Of a stretch of 64,000 bases of DNA, positions 32,601 through 44,363 are shown one piece after another (the stretch's first letter is position 1; each line of letters opens with the position of its first letter). The stretch lies in assembly GCA_028641055.1 (NCBI GenBank), contig CM054060.1, forward strand, positions 204,872,445 through 204,936,444, read 5' to 3'. The translations under genes were made by a program, and so were the position numbers. The DNA is from Alopecurus myosuroides. Taxonomy: Eukaryota; Streptophyta; Magnoliopsida; Poales; Poaceae. The notes beneath the pieces are model-generated. The model was not told the origin of the DNA. It was given only the letters and a program-made list of their open reading frames with translations, and did not search any database.

Positions 32601-33370
32601 GATCTTAACCATGTAGTAGACGTATTGCTACGTCCAAACCACAATAGGAAAGAGATTCCTTATTCCTTTCGGTGTTTCAACCCTCATTGGTTACCCATCC
32701 TTATGGTGTGATCAAGAATTCCTCCTTTGTTACGGTGTTTCCACATCTTTCGGTTACCCATATTTTGTTGTGAAGTAACATCCCGATCTTTGACAAAGTT
32801 TTCGACAAAGTTTTGACGGAGTGAAAGTTCGGTTATCTTCCGTGTCCACTCTGAAGAGTGAACATGATCTTGTATCGATTTCTCTCTGACGCACGATTAC
32901 AGTGTTTTCTCGTGTTTCCCCTCTTCTACGAATATTACCTTGTGGTATCCAAGACAATCTTTTCCATCTTGGTATTCTGTTGAAGAAACCTCGGAGTTAT
33001 AAGTTGTTCAGCCTTTCTTTTCCAAAAGGATTTAAAGTCTTGTGCAAAGCTCATATTCTAAATCCTTTCAAGAACCATCGTCCATAAACTTGAAACCATC
33101 TTCTATTCACTCTGTCACCTTGATGTGTTTCATGCCTGTTAACTCAAAAGTTCTTTACGAACATTCCTGTCATGAGTTGGCCATGATATACTCGATCTTC
33201 GTGAAGATCATTTCCTAAGAGTTTCCCTCTTACCTAAGGTGTATCCGTTCAATACTTCAAGATGCTACGGATCAACCTCTTCGAGAAGAGAACCGTAAGG
33301 TTCAAGAAGATCATTCAAACCGGTGTTCCTTCTTTCTTTCTCCTTCAGGAATCTCGGGACGAGATTCTTG
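29640..33370 (+). pseudogene. Element D internal region: heavily decayed chromovirus pol
   Basis: No frame longer than about 100 codons. Recognisable remnants in order: RT pieces near 31370-31480 (a GYRQMEKRP-like run, then a TFMSFGMTN match to the conserved MSFGLTNAP box), the RT active-site neighbourhood ATCGATGACATTC near 31550, and a GTAGCTTACC..GGTCCATG stretch near 31675-31690 (VAYLGH box). Near the end are GATGTGTTTCATG (33122, VFHVSQL box before the chromodomain) and AATCTCGGGACGAGATTC, the usual sequence before a Tekay-type PPT. No gag is evident in 29640-31000; that part has no recognisable domain. Too many stops and shifts for any product. Confidence 0.75.
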
Positions 33371-33385
33371 TAAGGGGGGTAGATT
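33371..33385 (+). other. Element D polypurine tract
   Basis: TAAGGGGGGTAGATT directly before the 3' LTR (TGTAAC at 33386). Intact despite the ruined coding region. Confidence 0.85.
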
Positions 33386-36300
33386 TGTAACACCCCAAAT
33401 TTTGCTACAGCAGGGTGTGTGGTGGTGTTCATATCATACATGCATGAAACCACAAATTTAAATCATGTTTTAACCAATTTAATTTGTGAATTTAAATGGT
33501 TTCAGAAAATCCCACAAAAAGTACTTAAAATGGGTTCCAAAATTTTGTATTGAAAAATATTTCAAATACACCAAACAAACACATGGTTTTGTTGGAATTT
33601 TATAAGCTTCCCAAAAAGCATTTTTGTTAATTTTTATTGTTGCAAAAGGACCCCAATCTTTCAAATCTCTTTGCTGTTTTAAAAGAGAAAAGGGATGTTT
33701 TGTAAAATACAGGAACTTCAGGGGGTTTTTGTAATTTGTTTTTTTTTTGTGTGGCTTTCTTCAACCTTCAGACAGAAGGCAAGCTCCTGCGTGGCAGGGC
33801 TGCCGAGGCCGTATGCCACCTCCTGCCGGCTTCCGCGGAGGGATAAGAAGACTACGGAAACCTCGCGCCGCCTCCTTCACCTTCCCCCTCAAAGTTCTGT
33901 TTTTCCTCTGCCTCCCGTGGAACCAAACCCTCCTTTGTGTGCGTCCGTCCGCCGCCGATTTCGGCGATTGCCGCGGATGCAGACCTCCTCGAGGCCCGAC
34001 GTTGGTACCAGGAGCTCCGTCAACGCCTCCTCTACTTCCGGCTAGAACCACGCTTGCCGGGATGACCTCCACGGCGGGAATCGGGGCCATCTTCCCGAAG
34101 TCCGGCCGCCGGCCGCCGGACTCGATGCGGCCAACTCCGGCCGCCCCTTCCCCCTCCGGCCCCTCCAGTAGCTTCACCGTGACGAGGTGAACCTTCCCAT
34201 GCCCTCCCCTCCCTCTATCGCCCCTGGTTCTCTGTCACGTCGAGCTCCGCCGCCGTCCGTCCCTGGAGCTCGTCGCCGGCGAGCTCCCGTCGATCCTACC
34301 TGGCGGCGCCCCCACTTTCCGGTTCCCCTCGGTCTCCTCCATCTCGTGAGCCTCTCCGTTTGAACCAATTTCCTATGGATCGATCAAATGCATGTTCAAC
34401 AGAGGGATTTGCCTCCGCATGATGTCACAGTGACATCACGCTGCTGTCATATCCCCCTTTTTAGAAATACCAGGAAATTTCAGAAAATGAATTAATTTTG
34501 TAAGTTGAATAACTAATAAAATTTTGACCAGAAAAATAAAGTGAAGGTATGGTTTTGATCAGAAAAATGTAAGTTACCCAAATATACCATTTTCATATAT
34601 GTTTGACCAAGTTGAAAAATGAGTATTTTTTTAATGTTGTTTAATCATTTAAAAATAGAGAAATAAGTTTTTATTCACTAAAATTAGAAAATTAAAAGTT
34701 ATATACCAAAATGCTCAAAATGACAAATGCAACCTAGTTATGATGTTTTCAACCTCATTTGAGCACTTTAACTTGCACTCACCTTCAGAATCATCCGAAT
34801 TGCCCCTTCGGGGTCTATTTCGGGGTAATTTCAGTAACATGCATAACTGCCATGTGAACCTTAGCAACCTATTTAACATGTTCAGGGCTTTATTTCAGTG
34901 CATTAACCTGCTCATGCATACATGTTGCGCATTGCATCGATGCCATGTTTGATTGTTGTTTCTCTCTTTCGGTGTTGTTTCCCCCTCGGTAGAACGTGGC
35001 TCCGAAGAGAAGGCCAGCAATCCAATGGTGAATACTTGATCTTAACCGACAAGTCAAGCACTTATTCCAGAAGATCTTTATCTGGTTTTCTTATAACCAA
35101 GGCAAGCATAAACTCTTATCTGCTCATATATGTTTTCCAACAACATTTGATCTCGTACTTTGCATTCGATTCCAAAGTATTTGATGCTAGAGGACATAGT
35201 TCACCTAATATGCTGCATTGCCTCAATATCCTGATCCCCTGCTCCTAGCCGCCATAGAATTGCTTGTGCGCATCGCCAGAGCCTCATATCTGCTTCGCTT
35301 AATTATACATGTTTGTTTACCTCTGCTCCATCCGGTTGATGAATCAGAGCTGCGATAATCTAGTATGATATGATGACGTGGTGAGATGAGCACTGTGTGT
35401 TTAACTTGACTAAGGCTTGGACGGGAGGCCACTTGGGAAGTGGTTGTTTGTCCTGTACTTGCCAACCCTAGGAGTAAGGTCTCGCCGCGAAACCAAGACT
35501 GAGCGTGCAACCACACGCGGGGCCTAACAGACCGCGCTCGACTAACTAACTTGTTTGGTTCTATCCGTGAGTCACGTAGTTTGGTATTTCCATCTGCGTG
35601 TGAGTCAAAAACCTTTTGGAGGTGTTTAGGGCGTGACCGGGACCACGGTTATGGACGACTTGGTGAAAGTCACAGGGTCATAGATAACTTGAAAGTGGCG
35701 TAAAAGATGTTGGCAATGTTTGAAGGGTGCCTCCCCGGAGATGCCGGGAGGGGTGATCCTTGTAGCATGTGAGTTGCTGGGAAATGATGTTGGTGGATGA
35801 AAAGATGATGATTTCAGTAGTGAGTTTCTCATCTGTTTTGAAAACCTTCTATGAGACGTGCTATTCTTCCTCGACTTGGAAAACAAAGATTGCTTTACGC
35901 AAAACAGCCTTCATAAAACCCTTTCTGAAACCAGCAGATATATAATAGGTTAACTAAGTCTTGTTGAGTACCTCCCGTACTCAGGTTTGCTTAATTTTGG
36001 TTCAGGTGGAGTTCGTCACATCGGTGGTGATTCGACGTGGACATCGACGAGTAGTTTGGGGTTCCCAGGTAGCAGCCTGGAATCTATGGGCTGGGACGTC
36101 GCCTTATGTTGCGGCCTCTTAGGCCTTTTTGGTTCTTGTTGATTAGCAACATAATTTGCCTTCCGTTGTCTGATGTAATGTTGGGTCATGTGACCTCTGC
36201 TTGTAAGCTATACTCTAGTAACACCTGTTTAATAAAGCTTCGTGTTTAGAGTACTGCTTTGATCGGTTGTTGGTTTCGAGCTCATTGTTATACAGTTTTG

Positions 36301-36686
36301 GCTATGCCTACATAGTTGTCGCAGTCGAGGGGTTGTGGAGCCGATGATCCATGTCCGAGCCCGCCTGTCGATTTGATCGGCCTGGGGCGAGGCAACCCCA
36401 GTAACCCTCGATTGTTGTTGCACTTTCTGGACACATAGCATCTCTGTATAGCTTTGGTCCCGTTTCCTTCAGTTTCATTCGATTCGTGGACGCTTTGATA
36501 TGCATAGTTGGTTATGACTAGCATGGATACAAGGAGTAGTAGACTGGGGATCCGGACTACGTGCCGATGAATCCAGTCTGCCTGCCGTTGTTTGTTGCGG
36601 CCGGGGCTGGTAACCCTGAAGCCCTTGTGGGTCCATGTCTAGGAGCACATAACAGTATGTATATCTCTGGGTCCGGGGTCGTGACA
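33386..36686 (+). repeat. Element D 3' LTR (3301 bp)
   Basis: Colinear with the 5' LTR except for two large indels. It carries 34787-35363, absent from the 5' LTR. That segment includes an acceptor-like CCCCCTCGGTAG before ACGTGGCTCCGAAGAGAAGG and could be an exon-2 counterpart. It lacks about 255 bases at GGGAC|CACGG (35643). Near 36005 the GGTTCAG|GTGGAGTTCG acceptor and a short stretch ending GACGAGTAG recall exon 3 of the T1 LTR, but the frame is not open. Confidence 0.9.
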
Positions 36687-36691
36687 GGACC

Positions 36692-37151
36692 CGGGCAGGA
36701 TCCGAGACATCGTGGATGGGCTCAGTCTTTTCGTTTCCGGCCTCTTAGGCCTATTTGGATCTTGTCTGTACCCAGACATTTTGGATGCTTCCGCTGTGAT
36801 GTAATGATGAATTGTTGGGACATGTGTCCTCTGGATGATGGTATTTGCTATCTCTGCTCTAGTGAGAGCTATTTGCAACTTATTTCTATTTCTTTGTGTC
36901 TTAGAGATTTGTTGTGATATCACTTGTTCAAATGCCGTTGACGTACCATGTGTGTATGTTATGAAGTACGTCAATGGAAGTAGTCGGATTTCTATGGGAT
37001 GATTTACGCAGACGATGAATAGTAGAGGATGGTTGTCACACGTTTACGTGTTGGCCTACTCATATTGAGATGCGGGTGCTGGTATGCCCCGTAAGCCATT
37101 TATCTACTGTTTAGCGGGCTGTGAGTATCCTCTAGAAGTCCGGGTGCGACA
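36692..37151 (+). repeat. T1 3' LTR, last part
   Basis: 460 bp colinear with the end of the T1 5' LTR from CGGGCAGGATCCGAGACATC to GTGCGACA, after one copy of the GGACC duplication. It ends at the T1 TSD TAAAC. Confidence 0.94.
36938..36974 (+). promoter_or_regulatory. Conserved LTR hairpin, T1 3' LTR copy
   Basis: TTGACGTAC..GTACGTCAA, 37 nt, identical arms to 12008-12044. Confidence 0.48.
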
Positions 37152-37649
37152 TAAACTCAGGAAGTTGGAGCAAAGGAGCATGTGTTAACTTATCTTTTAA
37201 GATCATGAAATCTTCATGTTGTGCTTCGCCCCAAACAAAGGGAATGTCCTTCTCCGTTAGCTCATCCAGCGGCGTTGCAATAGTACCAAAGTCATTCACA
37301 AAGCGCATAGAGAACCCAGCAAGACCAAGGAAACTCCTAACTTGGGTTACCGTTTTAGGATGCGGCCAACTCAAAATCGCCTTAATCTTGTCTGGATCCA
37401 CTTCAATGCCATGCACAATCACAACATAGCCAAGAAACACAACCTGATCGGTGAAACAGGTGCACTTATCAAGGTTACCAAACAAGCGTGCATCACGCTA
37501 AGCATAAAAAATAGCATGCAAATGAGTCACATTGTCCTCTAAAGATTTTCTATATACCAATATATCATCAAAGTAGACTACCACAAAACATCCAATGAAG
37601 GCATGTAAAACTTCATTCATTAATATCATGAAAGTACTAGGATCATAAG
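37152..37649 (-). pseudogene. Chromovirus pol, RT part (continues at 7765)
   Basis: Minus strand: [16 protein letters not shown], then [11 protein letters not shown] (FDD in the RT active-site box, 37563-37578), a TAG at 37498-37500, then LGYVV..VDPDKIKAILSWPHP and [15 protein letters not shown], the RT thumb/connection typical of Ty3/gypsy. The frame breaks at the T1 TSD (37152-37156) and its RNase H continuation is at 7765. On the other side it is cut at 37649 by an Athila-like LTR; the candidate TSD is ATAAG (37645-37649). The rest of this element is right of the window. Confidence 0.85.
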
Positions 37650-38731
37650 TGCTTCTTGACGTGGTTCACACGTTCGTTGGGAGACCCCAAGAGGAAGGTA
37701 TGATGCAGCGTAGCAGTATCGCCCCCAACTTATGGAACCAGGGTTATCAATCCAGTAGGACTTCGAAGTATCTCAGTAGGTTGTTTGTTGTCTCGCGCTT
37801 CAACAAGCGTGGACCTGCACACAAACACAAAATCTCTCTCTCTTGTTACCAACTTTCTGAGAAGATTGTAAATCTTGATGTCTTGCTGAAAACTAGAGAA
37901 TTAATTGTATCGACTGGTTGGAGAAGATTAACTAAAAATGGAACAACGAGCAAGTGACGATGAAAAGCAAGTAAACGAGGTAGTAATCAATGAGGACAAT
38001 AGGATCGGGGGCCATAGTTTCACGAGTAGTGTTTCTCCTAAGAACAATAAACATGTCGGGTAAACAAATTGTAACTAGGCAATTGAAAAAATCATGAACA
38101 TATAACAATACTATTATGACTAGATATAGTTCAAGGGTTCTAAAATTGTAGGAATTACATCAAGATAAATAGATCGCCAAGCAGCTATTACTAAAAGTCC
38201 ACCTTGAGCAAATCTCGCTGGTATTAAGTTGTAGCAACGAAGTGATTGCTTTGTGTGCAACATACAAATGCATTAAGAGTAATACATAATGTAAGCAATA
38301 ATTCCCATCCGTATACAAGAAAACTGTTGTTTGCTCCATAGTGGCAACAACACATCCCCCACCCGTCATGTTTCTGTCACTCAAACATAGGTTTAAAGGA
38401 GGCATGAACCCACTATCTAGCATATAAACCCTATATTGAAGGTGCATGCAATAACTTGGCCAAGGAAATCATACACACCGGAGAGCATTGCAAGACAAGA
38501 TTAAAACTCTCTAAAGATATAAGTGAAACATCTCAATATGACATGAAAAAAATAATCATAATCTCATGGTTCATTGGATCCCAGCAAACACAACATGTAG
38601 CAATTACATAATGGCGATGTTGATAATGTTAGGATACTCCCAAGATCATAATAATATAGGTGATGAGAGGTGGTGCCCAGGGCCACGGGATGACCCCCAG
38701 GCGTGGCCTAGAGGGGCCACGCCTGGCACCC
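37650..38731 (-). repeat. X1: partial Athila-like LTR
   Basis: Plus-side end TGCTTCTTGACGTGGTTCACACG aligns with the end of the X LTR (TGATGCTGACGTGATCACACG). The following bases (GTTGGGAGACCCC.., CATCCCCCACCCGTCATGTTTCTGTCACTC, GGAGAGCATTGCAAGACAAG) align with X through about 38640. A deletion follows, then a GC-rich block (CCACGCCTGGCACCC). At 38731 it is interrupted by element X itself. Its other part would lie beyond the window. No gene. Confidence 0.72.
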
Positions 38732-41212
38732 TGATGCTGACATGATCACACGTGATAAGGGGGTTGCCCGATCTTCTCGATGAACACTCACGATAACTTG
38801 ATGGATAACTTGTGTCTTGCTGAAACCTCTCCGGCTGATCCCTGATGCCAATGCAACAACTCTCAATCCCTTTGGATATTCTCAACTCCACACACTTGCA
38901 CCACGTAATCAAAGACTACGAGTGGTCCTGTATCTACCAATTCCCAATGGAACAACAGATAGCACGCAGAATTTGCAAGGGTAACTCCACCAAACTGGTG
39001 GGGATAAATTCAGATGAACATAGTTAAATTCTGGAATCTAGGGTTTATCTTAAACTGGTTCTAACCTCTCTAATTCGCACCTAAGAGGTATATATGAGGG
39101 GGGTGCGGCCAAGAGAGGGGGGTGCGGCCACAACCAGCCCTAATGCGCCCCCTAGCCCACTCCCACTGGGTTTGGTGCAACCAAACCATTACAAACCGAA
39201 CCCAACATAGGTTCAGCCCATTGGACTCGCAGGTCCTCTACTAAAAACGTTTGAGACAACCTAGGACATGTCCTTGCTGCTCCCATATCACCCCCCCATG
39301 CATGGATGGCTCCTTTAGCTCCTTCAGGTCTTGTGGGAAACAATCTCCATATCTTCCTCTATGTGTGCACACTTGTTTTCCACCATTGCATGCTTGTTTT
39401 CCATCTCCTCTTGATGCTCTCCTCCATCCAAGTTTGTGTTATCAATAAACCTATCATACATAAATACATATGCTTAGGTAGTATAACATTCTTATAAACA
39501 CAAACAACACAATCCATTAAGAAGGAATTCACCTTATAGTAATCATAAATTAACTTCAATATTTCCTTCCAACTCAAGCATGAACAATCATCATGTACCC
39601 CTATAATATCCATATCAACACGCTTGTTGGGAGACCCCAAGCGAAAGTTATGATGTAGTCTAGCAAAAATTTTCCCCCAATTAAGGAACCAGGGTTATCG
39701 AACCAGTAGGACTTTGTAGTCTTGGGGAAGGTTGCTTGTTGTCTGGCGCGTCAACAAGCGTGGAACTTGCACACAACACACAACTCTCTCTTGTCCCCAA
39801 CTTTCTGAGAAGATTGTTAGTCTTCCAGTCTTGCTGAAAACTAGGAAATTAAACATATAGAGTCTTGAAAAGTAATAAAAGTAAAAAAAAGGAACACCAA
39901 GGAAACAATGATGAAAGTGCTTGAAATATGGGTGCAGTTATAAGGAAAATAGGCCTGGGGCCATAGGTTCACTAGTTGTGTCTCTCCAAAGAAAACAAAC
40001 ATGTTGGATGAACAAATTACAGCTGTGCAATTGATAAATCATGAACGTATAACAATACTATTATGACGAGATATAGTTCACGGGTTCTAACGTTGTAGGC
40101 ATTACGTCAAGGCATATGGACCGCTATCCAGCATGCATCCATATCTAAAATTCCACCTCTAGAGAGCTATCCAACAAATCTCTCTGTATTAACTTGCAGC
40201 AATGAAGTGATTGCTTTATGTGCAACAGACAAATCCATTAAGAACAATACGTAACGTAAGAAGTGGTCCTCGTCCGTAGACAAGAGCACCATTGTTTTCT
40301 CCCTAGTAGCAACAACACATCCCCCATCCGTCACATTTCTGTCACTCGAGCAGAGATGTAAGGGAGGCATGAACCCACTATCTAGCATATAAACCCTCTC
40401 TTGGAGGTGAAAGCAACTACGTGGCAAGGTAATCATAAACACCGGAGAGCATTGCAAGACAAGATTTAAACTTTCTACGAATATAAGTGAAGCATCTCAG
40501 ATTGATATCAACAAAATAATCATAATCTCATGGTTCATCAGATCCCAGCAATCACAACATGCACAATTACATAACGGTGATCTCGATCATGTGAGGCAGC
40601 TCATGAGACTCTAAACATGGAGGCATAGGGGAGAGAAAAAACATCTAGCTATTGCTATGGACCCGTAGTCCCAAGATGAACTACTCATGCATATGTCTAG
40701 AGGCGATCATGGCGATGTAGAGGCCTTGGATGACGATTCCCCTCTCCAATAAGGTGCCAGAACAGGGCTGCAGAAGGTCTAGATTGGACTTTCGAGTTGA
40801 CGGCGCCTCTAAGTATGTTTCGTGGAAAATAACTTTGTCTCCGATTTTTTTAGAGTTCAAGGCATTTTATAGGCGAAGAGTCCACAAGAGGCGGTGGCCA
40901 GGGTGCCCAGGGTGGGGCTGCGCTTGGCACCCCTGGCCCCCTCCGGCTCTTCTTTGGACTCTGTCTTTGTTCCGGGTAAAAAACGATCTCTGTGGATTTT
41001 CATCCCTTTCGAGAATATTTTTTTAAGAACTTTTCTAAAATAGAGCAACCATAGAAAACAACAACTGGCCTGGGGCATCTCGTTAATAGGTTAGTCAATG
41101 AAAACATCTGGAAAACGAAGGAAAATGGTAGAAAACATGTGGAAAACAAAAAGTATTGGGTAGAAAACAAGCATGGAGCATCAAAAATTATAGATACATT
41201 TGCAACGTATCA
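38732..41212 (-). repeat. Element X 3' LTR (interrupted)
   Basis: Minus sense TGATACGTTGCAAATGTATC (41212) to ..TGATCATGTCAGCATCA (38732). Removing the solo LTR and one ACACG gives about 1.6 kb. Inside, a PPT-like GAAGCTTGGGGATGC precedes it (41213-41227). Open frames of 95-96 codons recur in X1 and both X LTRs but lack any coding signature. Confidence 0.82.
38753..39617. mobile_element. 865-bp solo LTR, family unknown
   Basis: TGATAAGGGGG..CCATATCA with TGATA/TATCA termini, flanked by ACACG on both sides (38748-38752, 39618-39622). No coding or internal sequence. A TATA-like run (39091-39097) flanked by GAGG can be read either way. On the minus strand the layout (TATA box, then a leader ending GGCAACCCCCTTATCA) fits an LTR best. 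Confidence 0.82.
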
Positions 41213-44200
41213 GCATCCCCAAGCTTCACTCCTGCTCGTCCTCGAGTAGGTAAGTGATAACAAAATAAATTTTGAGGTGACATGAAGCCAACACAATCTT
41301 GATCAACGTTATGTAAAAGAATTCCAAGCTGAGATCAAAGTACTTTAACAAAGGCATGATAAATATTCTTTAAATTAATGTAAACCTTGCAACTATGTTG
41401 ACATGAAAAGTAACACAAATAAATGACAATGAATAATAATGCATTGAAAGTGATACTTCTATTTCAATCATAAAGAAAAACATAATAAAGTGGTATCCAG
41501 CTTGTCCTTTGTGTGGTAGCAAAACATAAATGTCAGGACACCTTCAAAGTTTAAATGGTGACTAGACACAAATAATTTGAGAGCAAGCAATACCATAATC
41601 ATGAATTAATAAATAATAGGAATATGCACATTATACTCAGAATGACAACTATGCTCTCTTAACTGGTGCATAAAGTAAGAATATGAAGACTCAACATAAA
41701 AGTAAAAGAAAGGCCCTTCGCAGAGGGAAGCGAGGATTACTCATGCCCTAGATCTTTTTATTTAATAAAACAGAGGTGTTGAAAACAATTTTTGAGAGAG
41801 GTGTATGTCTATATCAATGAATGGCATCAAATCACCTATCAACTTTTCATGTTTGAGTGGCTTCAAGAGCGGATCCCATCGGAGAATCATAACATTCCCC
41901 TCTCTCCTTTGTTTGCACAAGCTAAGTTCATGATTTCTCAAGTCAATAGTGTGAGGAGATTTAAACGTTAGTGTTGTAGGTTACTTTGGGCTGGGCACCC
42001 ACATGCCTGCTCTTTTGCAAAAATTAAGGACTATCACATTATTCATGCTAGTCAGGTGTGAAGCCACCAAACATGAAAAAAATAATAAAGCATTTAATAC
42101 TTCCTCGTAAGCTAAAACAGGATGACAAACCATGTTTGCTAATTTTTGAAGGTTTTAAAGGCATCACACGAGAAATTTACTTAGAGTGGCAGTGAAATAC
42201 CACATATAGTAGGTATGGTGGACACATTGGAAAACTTTGGTTTTTGGGGGTTGGATGGACGAGTAGAGCTCATACTCAGTACAGGGTGAAGGCTAGCAAA
42301 AGATTGGGAGCGACCAACTAAGAGAGCAATACCGGCCATAATCGTGCATGGCGACAAAACATCATTAATCGAAGCATGAAGTGATATTACCAAAAACTAA
42401 ATGATCAATAAGTCTAGAGGTGACTTTGTTTATAGTCAAAACAGGGTGTGAGCATGCACCAAGTCAATCCAGATAAATCATTCAAAGGAGAATACCACAA
42501 TACCTTGCTTCAGTATGAGGAAACAACACATGATTTAATTTCAATGGCACATTAAGCACCCTCAGCTATTTGAGACTATCTGTGATACATCATATACTAC
42601 TAAGCACACAATTAAAATAACATCTAACATGCATGCCAAAGTCTAAGCCACAGTCAAAACAAGCTTCCTATTGCACCACTATAAGCATGAAATATTTTAC
42701 TCTTCTCCAACACCAATCAACTTATTTGAAACAACTCTTAAAGCAAATAATAATTAAAGACCATATAGCTAATCGTATATAACTGGAGCAAACCAACAAG
42801 ATCTGAACAAAATTTGAGTGATAAACAATAGCTAAAGCATTAGTAGCAAAGACTGAACACTCACATAACAATAAGAGTGAAAAATAGAGTGTTCTAAACA
42901 ATGAAAACAAAGTGTGTATCTCTCCAAACTAAAAAGTGCTAGGATCCAACCATAAATTACAACAAAGAAAAAAATCTAAAAGGAAAATAAAATGATGCTC
43001 CAAGAATAACACATATCATGTGAAGCAATAAAAATATATTGTTTTGATAGAATCTGATATTTTTGTTGATGAAGAAGAGGATTCCTTGGGCATTCCCAAG
43101 CTTTCACGCTTGTACTTCTTGGATATGTCTTGAGGTGACATGGGCATCCCCAAGCTTGAGATTTTTTCCATCCTCCATCTCCTCATATCATACTTCTCTC
43201 CCTACACTTGAAAACTTCCTCCACCTAAAACTTCTCACAATCTTCATTAGCAACGTTAGTGCATGAAAATAATAAATCCACTTGGTTCAGTCTCAACACA
43301 AGTCTAACACTCAATTTAAAACATTAGCTACTGTCACAACTTCTTTTAAGGATCCCCCCGAAAGAATATCAAAATAAAAAGATTAAGAGGCAAATGAAAA
43401 TATTGGCAGAAGATAACAACCTTGGGTAGGTGCCCAAAAAATATCAAATATTCCTCTGGTTCTGGTTGAGAACCGAGGTCTTTTGTGAAGCGCAAAAATC
43501 TGGACAGAAAATAGTAATTTCCCCAAATCATACTAAATATCTATTAGAGATTACTCTTGGCACAAAAACGAAATAAAAAGGATAAGGAGCGGTTGTTAGA
43601 GAGGTAACAACTTCCCGGACACAAAAAATAAAAGGAAACAAAAGAAAACAAAGGGAAAACAAAAGAAAACAAAGTGGGTTGCCTCCCACAAGCGTTTTTC
43701 TTTAACGCCTTTAAGCTAGGCAGGAAGAACGAATCAAGTATTATCATTCAGTTTGAGGAGCTAGAAATCATCATATAGGCATTGTTTTTCCACACACAAG
43801 GTTCGGAATCTTCTCTCTCTTCTTTTTTGGTTTACTATTTTCATCAAAGAGATTCTCCGGAACAACCCAACCAAAATGTTCCTCTAATGCCTCAAACATT
43901 GTTAAAAGTTTGAATGGTATAGGGATATTAATTTCTTTTTCGCATTTAGTTTTTCCCTCATATTTCATTCTATCAATATCTAAAGTTTTCAAATTATGAT
44001 TGATGGCAAGACCGTAGCGAAGCATCTTATAACGAGAAAAAACTTTTCTAGCTTCTATAGCAATGCCATTAAATTCCAGGAGTAAAGCATTCAATAGAAA
44101 ATCCCTTTCTTTTCCTTTCTCCATGTATCAAGTTTAAAAAACATTTGTTGTATTATAGGATTGAGGTTGACAAACCTTGCTTCTACCATGGAAACCAAAG

Positions 44201-44363
44201 AATATGCAGCGGTTTCATATTTATGGGCAAGTTTAACTATAGGTTTATCATTAAAACCATGAAGCCCATTAACATGGTTAAAGAATTATTCAATATTCTT
44301 TCTTCCAATAATGAACCCACTTCCTACTTTCAAAGCTTTCATAGAAATTTAGGGGTAGACATC
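41213..44363 (-). other. Element X internal region, mostly non-coding
   Basis: About 3.15 kb of AT-rich sequence. Blocks such as AAAGTGGTATCCAGC..GGTAGCAAAACATAAATG (about 41490-41530) and TGGCAGTGAAATACCACATATAG (about 42187) align with the 3' region of element Z (46030, 46735), so X and Z are relatives. Apart from the frame at 43771-44124 I see no gene, no RT and no integrase. ACATC at 44359-44363 is the Z target duplication. Confidence 0.7.
43771..44124 (-). CDS. 117-aa ORF of element X, function unknown
   Basis: The only sizeable frame of X: starts MEKGKERDFLLNALLLEF, ends GKTMPI, and contains INIPIPFKLLTMFEALEEHF and a Lys-rich segment (SKPKKKREK). It is hydrophilic, with no signal peptide or membrane helix. 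Lacking a zinc knuckle or protease motif, it cannot be named Gag. It may be a remnant of a larger Athila-type protein or a short protein kept by non-autonomous members. The frame is intact and is preceded in minus sense by AT-rich sequence. Insertion of Z 240 bases upstream separates it from its LTR promoter. Confidence 0.45.
   Translation of the reverse strand: MEKGKERDFLLNALLLEFNGIAIEARKVFSRYKMLRYGLAINHNLKTLDIDRMKYEGKTKCEKEINIPIPFKLLTMFEALEEHFGWVVPENLFDENSKPKKKREKIPNLVCGKTMPI

Larger units (their letters stand above)
26634..36686 (+). mobile_element. Element D: gypsy element with decayed pol, nested in T1 3' LTR
   Basis: 10,053 bp from TGTAACACCCCAAATTTTGC to ..GGGGTCGTGACA, flanked by GGACC (26629-26633 and 36687-36691). 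It has two LTRs (2986 and 3301 bp), a tRNA-Met PBS and a PPT, all in place. The 3.8-kb interior shows only mutated chromovirus pol. LTRs are about 2% different in the stretches compared by eye, far less than the decay of pol, so it was probably mobilised in trans by a related autonomous element, like LARD-type derivatives known in barley. Confidence 0.92.
7766..37151 (+). mobile_element. T1: chromodomain (Tekay/Del-like) gypsy element with two nested insertions
   Basis: Outer limits TGTAACATCCC (7766) and ..GGGTGCGACA (37151) are flanked by the direct repeat TAAAC (7761-7765 and 37152-37156). The flanks rejoin a chromovirus RT/RNase H frame, proving insertion. Order: LTR 4456 bp, tRNA-Met PBS, leader, 271-aa extra ORF, gag, pol with chromodomain, PPT, 3' LTR. 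Removing the nested solo LTR (14753-19173) and element D (26634-36686) leaves an element of about 14.9 kb with a 3' LTR of 4453 bp. The two LTRs differ by roughly 1-3% in the stretches I compared by eye. Tekay/Del assignment rests on the C-terminal chromodomain and tRNA-Met primer. The LTR size also recalls Sukkula-type elements, which I cannot confirm. Confidence 0.93.

Noticed and set aside
38160..38447. 95-codon minus frame recurring in X-type LTRs (also 40167-40457 and 54724-55011, shared MLDSGFMPPL-type start)
   Set aside because: Its recurrence only reflects LTR copies. Ends differ, substitutions are not biased to third positions by eye, and no splice or promoter context supports it.
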